Assembly (NCBI GenBank): GCA_037893225.1
Contig: JAZGUH010000278.1
Coordinates: forward strand, 536,501 to 600,500
Reading direction: 5' to 3'
DNA: 64,000 nucleotides
DNA from: Hippasteria phrygiana
Lineage: Eukaryota > Echinodermata > Asteroidea > Valvatida > Goniasteridae
The position numbers were made by a program, and so were the translations under genes. The first letter of the stretch is position 1, and each line of letters starts with the position of its first letter. Shown one piece after another: positions 58,616 to 64,000 of this stretch. The notes beneath the pieces are model-generated. The model saw only the letters and a list, made by a program, of their open reading frames with translations, was not told the DNA's origin and ran no database searches.

Positions 58616-59594
58616 CTGTAGATTATGATGTTGGTTTTAATCAGTGTCAATTTACACAAACTTGAAATGAAGTTAAATTTATGTGTATTGTAAGAAGGCT
58701 TTTTTGTAAATTATATCACCTTTATATTAAAATGGCATAAAATACTTCCTGTTGTGTGAATGTTATGCATCTTACAAAAATGAAACTTGCACTATTTTCC
58801 CTACTATATAGCCCCGGACTAGTTCATTGAATAATTCACTGCCCTTGAAGTTGTACTATCTTGTAGTATTAGTTTTACATGTATATTATTTGCTAATACG
58901 TTTTAAAGAGGTATCAGTTTCATACATGTACTTGTAGCCCGCTGATTTTGTCACAAGGCAGCAGGACAACTTGTGGATGAACTGCCAGCAACATTTTTTT
59001 AGTGGTAGTGGTGTACTCCGATCCAGGCTAAGTACAAAAAAAGTCTTGAATAATTTTTAACCATGTGCCCTGCAGTTTTTTCTATGAATGCTAAACAAAT
59101 TAAACTTACTGGAAATATAATCTGTGATAAGGCCAATTGACCGAATAATTGCCATTAAAATTACACCATGCATGTATGTGTAAATAATCAATTTGATGTA
59201 GAAGAATTGCTGTATTTGAGACAATTATCATTTCACATTATGTTACATTGTACATGTACTTCCATACCTTTCTTTTAGGTCAGCAGGGGGATTTTCTGTC
59301 ACAGCATGCCCTGTTAAAAGGACAGACATTGACTTGGAAATTAAAGTTTGGAAAAGCTTTTGCTATACAAATTAATAAGGACTTTTTTACTAGAGCCTCT
59401 CAACAACCCGGGTTGAAGTTAACCCCGGGGTCACCCTGGGATGAATCTCGATTTATTCAACCCTGTGTTGTTTTCACTTGTTTAAAGTTCAGCCCAGGGC
59501 GATAGGACTCCGGCTCATTTTACACAACTGTTTTCAACCTGGGCGAGTGCTTCAACCCGTGTTTAGAATCTCAACCCTAATCTGGAGCAGGATC

Positions 59595-59828
59595 TAGAGG
59601 CCTTTTCACACTACGAATAATCTCGGTGTTGTGCACGGGTCCGACACATGTTAACTAGACTGACTTTTTCACACTACAACATTTCAAAACGGCACTGCAT
59701 ATGACCCATGTAGAGCGCTCATCAACCCGTGTCGAAACTAACCCTGCTTGATGAGGTGGGTTGATGAGAGCTCTCGCCCCGTTTTGAGAAGTTCGACCCG
59801 TGTTGAAAGTCGTAGTATGAACACCTCT
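59595..59828. mobile_element. TIR element with CACACTACGA ends
   Basis: AGAGGCCTTTTCACACTACG at the left is inverted as CGTAGTATGAACACCTCT at the right. The interior includes further inverted words (TCAACCCGTGT and ACACGGGT). Confidence 0.55.
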
Positions 59829-59899
59829 GGGGGCGTTTGGGTACGTGCGCGTGGGAGCGTTGGGGTTTATGTGCGAGTGGGCGTGTTGGGGTTTTCAAA

Positions 59900-60240
59900 C
59901 CGCCCTCACCCAATTGGGGTGTACACCTCATTATTTGGTGCAGTTTTAGTGCACATTTGGTGTACACCAATTGTGCACCAGCTTCATGCAAATGAAGTGA
60001 CTACACCAAACATGCACCACAGAATCTTAGCCCTAATGGTACATACACCAAAAGTACACCACATATTGTTTGTTCTCAGATCACTGCACCAAATATACAC
60101 CACATACTGTTTGTTCTCAAAGCATGGCACCAAATGTGCACCACATAAACTTAGGTCTCAGATCACTGCACCAAATATGCACCACATACTGTTTGTTCTC
60201 AAAGCATGGCACCAAATGTGCACCACATAAACTTAGATCT
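59900..60240 (+). repeat. GCACCA-rich array with an 82-bp tandem unit
   Basis: TCACTGCACCAAATATRCAC at 60081 recurs at 60163, with AAAGCATGGCACCAAATGTG between. Upstream (59915-60060) are looser copies such as TTTGGTGTACACCAATTGTG. Confidence 0.8.
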
Positions 60241-60259
60241 CATATTATAACCTTGCATT

Positions 60260-61780
60260 ATTTTCTACAGAAGCTTATAAGCTCTGGGCACTGCAAAGTA
60301 CAGCAAAGTGCAGCTATGGGGTCCCTTACCGAACAAGACTGCTATAATGCATATGTAGCATTCACAGATGATTGCTAGATTTTACAGTCAATACAGCATT
60401 CTTGATAGCATGAAAATCTAGCTGAGCATTCCAAATAACATGTGAGCTCCAAAGCATATTCTACATTTGTACATATGCAAGCCTATATGGACAGACTGCA
60501 AATTGAATGCAGCATTTGTAAAATATAAGTACATGTACAATGCTAGCATTCTGTGGCTACATGTGTATAAGCACAGCCTGCAATGCAGCATTCCAATATT
60601 TCAATAAGAAGTACACAAGCCTATCATATTACTTAGCCTCCACAGTGCAGCGTGTATGAGCCACAAAGTCACATGACACTAGTGACCTTGCATACCAACG
60701 GTCAGTGTGGGAAATTTGAAATTGCAGTCAGTTGAATTTCAGTGCAGTGCAGTGCAGTGCACTTACATTGTAGTCTTGCACGAAACTGTAGAAAACTGGG
60801 TAAAAATCATGGACATATAGGCCTATGATGCCTGCAGGCAATATTTACTGTTCATGTACACACTTAATCTGTACATAACATGTAAAAAATACACTGGATG
60901 ATTGGCTGATCTTTGGAATGAACATGACAACTCAAACGCAGCATATGTCATGGAACACACTCACAAGCTGTTTGTCAGTTTGTACATGTATGCGGTAAGT
61001 TAACAATTTTGTACTATATACCGGTATAGTGATACAAGTGGGAGGTGACATTCACTATTTTGGCTCAAATAATTTCATTTTGGCTTTTAATCTGTTAAGA
61101 TGTCCCCATTGTTAGTGATAACAAAAACGGTATGACTTAAAGAATTGAATCAGCTGTCTATACATTTCGAATGAAGGGGAACAATTTTAAATAATTGATG
61201 GCTTAATATAAGTTTATTTCTTAATTTCCGGTGAGCTGCTGAGATCATATGAATTGACATTGCAACATACAAGTATTGCATCATCACCTTGCAGTCAATC
61301 ATTCCGATGTTATGACGTCTTGAACATGTAATTTGGCGATTTTATGGCCATCATTTTATCAGAAGTATGATAAGCTTGGATAATGATTCTCGACATTTTC
61401 CATCATAGTGTCCAGAAGGTGTGCCGGCTGAAATGTCGAGGCCATGTGACCCTTGTTAAAGATTATAATATCGATTTTAACGGACAGTTTTTGAAAAATC
61501 ATAAAATCATTTTGTAGACAATGAAAACGCATCCCACCTGGCTCTCATAGTAAAGTGCACATAGCGTGACGTCATTGTGTCTCGGGACTATCACACAATG
61601 CAGTTTTAATTAAAAAATATATCAGTTTAACATTTATTTGTTCTTATGAGCAAAAGATATGTATATTTTTATGGACATAACATATAGTGTTTTCTTGCCT
61701 TATTTTAAATTTTAAAAAGTTCATTTTCTTGCCTTTGCTTTGGTTTGGACATCAGGCATGCAACTTTTCCTTTGATCAGC
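60260..61780. other. No gene recognised
   Basis: AT-rich DNA between the GCACCA array and the mariner remnant, with a short GTGCA run near 60741-60762. Confidence 0.45.
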
Positions 61781-61789
61781 TGATTTATA

Positions 61790-62995
61790 TACAGGGTGTA
61801 TCCAAAAAAATGTCCCACTATGAAAAATTGCCTTTAAATTAATATTCTATAATTTTTTGAGAAATCTTTTACATAGATTGATGGACGATGGTTCAGTGCT
61901 TTTTTGTGTGCAATTGCACATACTCATCATGTCACGCATGATTGAGCACAGGCTAATTACGTAAATTGCGATACATCTGGTTTGCGCGAAAAAGTGCTGG
62001 GTTGAAAACAGGATCTGAGACCATGAAAAACAACGTTAGGTATGCCCTTTGTTTATCACAAATTGCCATTACTTTTGAATTAACCCTTTCACACTTTCAG
62101 TCCTCAACTTGTCCACCATTTCTTTCCTGGCAGATTTGGGCCCTCCTCAGCATATCGTACACTGCACGCCGGATCAAAGCTCTGTCCCTTCTGAGAACAT
62201 TGACTTCTGCCGTTATGCGTTCCTCAAGGTCATCCAGGTCCCTAGGTGGAGTAACGTACACTTTTGACTTAAGATGACCCCACAAGAAAAAGTCAAGAGG
62301 GCTGAAGTCCGGTGACCTCTGGGGCCATTCCACGTAACGGTTTAGGGCAATCACTCGTTCTCCGAACAGTTCTGTAAGGCGGTCTGTTACAGTCCTCTGT
62401 CTGTTGGGTGGGGCACCATCCTGTGCCCACCACGCTCTCTGAAATCGGCTATTTCTGTTGCGACGATAACGGGGCAGTTGGTCAATGACAGGAACAATGT
62501 CCTCGTTAAGCATCTGCAGATAATGCTCACCGTTAATGTTATGGCGGAAGAAAAAAAGGCCGATAATTGAGCCATTGCCTCCCAAACCTATCCACACTAG
62601 TCAGCTTGTGTCTGTCGTCACGACGTTGATACTGGAAATCAAGGGGAGCGTGTCCACGAGGGCAGTACTCTCGGATATTGTGAGTGTTAACTGATGCATT
62701 GAGGGCAAAGCCTGATTCATCCCCGATGATAAGATTGTCCAAGAATCGTGCGGGTTGTGCAAGGAGCCATCTGCAGAAGCGCAGTCGTCGCTGTTGATCC
62801 CCAGGTAGCAGTTCGTGACGCTTAATCATCTGATAGGGATGAAAGTGAAGGTCAACACGAGTTATCCTGTTGAAAGTGGCTGATGGCAGCCCAAGACCAT
62901 TGCGTCGGCTGCTGATTGTCTGAGCTCTTCCTTCTCCTGCCTGTTGCTGCTCAACGAGACGATTTCGGACAACTTTGATATACAATGTATTCATA
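61790..62995 (-). mobile_element. Mariner-type transposon, one end lost
   Basis: The element body comprises the transposase pseudogene plus about 300 bp of 3' sequence reaching the inverted terminus CAGGGTGTATCCAAAAAAAT at 61792, preceded by TA, the usual target of this superfamily. No second copy of the terminus is seen between 62995 and 64000, so the 5' end was deleted or never copied intact. Confidence 0.7.
62097..62994 (-). pseudogene. Mariner/Tc1-type DDE transposase, truncated and frameshifted
   Basis: Two overlapping minus frames (62994-62539 and 62597-62097) together cover most of an IS630-Tc1-mariner transposase. Recognisable parts are the second helix-turn-helix tail ending in DLHFHPYQM, the first catalytic Asp in NLIIGDESGF, the second in WWAQDGAPPN, and the third in SPDFSPLDFFLWGHLKSKVY. 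About 41 residues separate the second and third Asp, which suggests the DD41D (rosa-like) branch. The frames are offset by one base near 62598-62601, so the gene is broken. The first DNA-binding helices are missing and the protein starts abruptly near 62994. Past the stop lies a terminal sequence at 61792, CAGGGTGTATCCAAAAAAAT, after a TA; the matching end on the other side is not visible. Confidence 0.85.
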
Positions 62996-63576
62996 TTTTA
63001 TTTAATGCATTTCTACATATTTTAATATACATGTACTCGCAATTGTCTATTCCATCATGCCAAGCAATATAGGTATATCTGTCACTGCAGCATGTTAACT
63101 TTTTTTGTAAATACAGTATGGCAAGCTTATAAAACCAAATTTACTCATTCTTTTTTGGTTTTTTGGAGACATTATTTCAGTTTTACTGTTTGTGTTGCCA
63201 AATCAGCTCAGGAATTGTGTGTAACTTTTGCTCAGGTATTCTGTACCCTTTACAAACAACAATTTTTAAAAGCATGTTCAAACTCTTGCCTATTATAATT
63301 GAAAAAACAACAACAAAGTAATTAATATATATAGTTTGGCATTAATGCAACAATTTAGCCCGTCTTTTTTTTTGTTCTGAATAAATTCATTATGTATCAC
63401 TTACGGTTTGAAATGCTTTTGTTTACAGCTTTGTGGTATTACTTTCAACAACATTGGGCTCAGCTACATGTACATGTACATGTATAGTCTTTACATTCAT
63501 TTAAATGAAATGTGTGAAGAGCAAGGTGCGTATGAATTTTCTGAATGTAAGTTTAACATTTAAAAAGCAACATCCG

Positions 63577-64000
63577 ATTCCGCACCATTGGGTGCCGCAC
63601 CAAAACAGCACCACTCGTGTGTGGTGCACTTTTGGTGCTAATTTAAATAATTGGAACGCACAATAAAATCCCATAAGGGTGCCGCACCAAAACAGCACCA
63701 CAATTGTATGTGGTGCGGTTTTGGTGCTAATTTAAATAATTGGAACGCACCACAAGTGCACCCCATCAGCAAAATGGTGCAGTTTTGGTGTAAGGATTTA
63801 GTACTGCAGAAATCTGGCCCGCGTGCACCAAATCCGCACCATTGGGTGCCGCACCAATACAGCACCACTCGTGTGTGGTGCACTTTTGGTGCTAATTTAA
63901 ATAATTGGAACGCACAATAAAATCCCATAAGGGTGCCGCACCAAAACAGCACCACAATTGTATGTGGTGCGGTTTTGGTGCTAATTTAAATAATTGGAAC
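63577..64000 (+). repeat. ~254-bp tandem repeat rich in GCACCA/TGGTGC, runs off the window
   Basis: CCGCACCATTGGGTGCCGCA at 63580 recurs at 63834. Within a unit are two subunits of the form GCACCAAAACAGCACCAC ... GTGGTGC..TTTTGGTGCTAA, each closed by TTTAAATAATTGGAACGCA. Copies are almost identical. Confidence 0.85.

Overview
This is eukaryotic nuclear DNA from an animal, most likely a marine invertebrate deuterostome. An echinoderm such as a sea star is my best guess. That is an inference from intron-rich conserved animal genes, the abundance of ACATGTAC-type words, and the very high density of short inverted-repeat DNA transposons. No sequence here fixes the species. There is no bacterial-style gene organisation, CRISPR array or rRNA.

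Two genes can be reconstructed exon by exon with GT-AG introns and consistent phase. TMBIM4 (plus strand, 9047-19779, five exons, 237 residues) is a Golgi/ER membrane protein of the Bax-inhibitor/Lifeguard family. SHQ1 (minus strand, 24919-35782, ten coding exons, 661 residues) is the assembly chaperone of H/ACA ribonucleoproteins. The two genes converge. Three weaker minus-strand exon candidates lie upstream of SHQ1: a possible first exon of a basic, mitochondrial-looking protein (39749-39969), a disordered terminal exon (42747-43337), and a 61-nt exon (58555-58615) whose phase fits the previous one.

Most of the rest is repeats. 1-9 kb holds two TTAA-flanked or foldback elements, a block with fourteen TGACGTCA palindromes, and several elements nested inside one another. 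The first TMBIM4 intron (9.1-17.4 kb) carries a TTAA-flanked element with a cysteine-rich open frame and a 13-bp minisatellite arranged as a large mirror-image block. 18-24 kb has Harbinger-, hAT- and SAP-bearing TIR elements. The SHQ1 introns carry tRNA-derived repeats and CCCTAAC-ended elements. 36-41 kb is a nest of elements up to four deep, including an almost perfect 115-bp palindrome with a 9-bp target duplication. 46.3-47.6 kb is a Harbinger remnant with exact ends. 48.46-56.83 kb looks like one large element with ~690-bp inverted arms studded with ATCACATC boxes, a 13-copy ~191-bp satellite inside one arm, and a later TTAA insertion. 59.9-64 kb has two arrays rich in GCACCA/TGGTGC words on either side of a broken mariner-type transposase.

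Coordinates of repeat ends were read by eye and may be off by a few bases unless called exact. Family names for transposons rest on terminal sequence, target duplication and short protein motifs, not on a database search.
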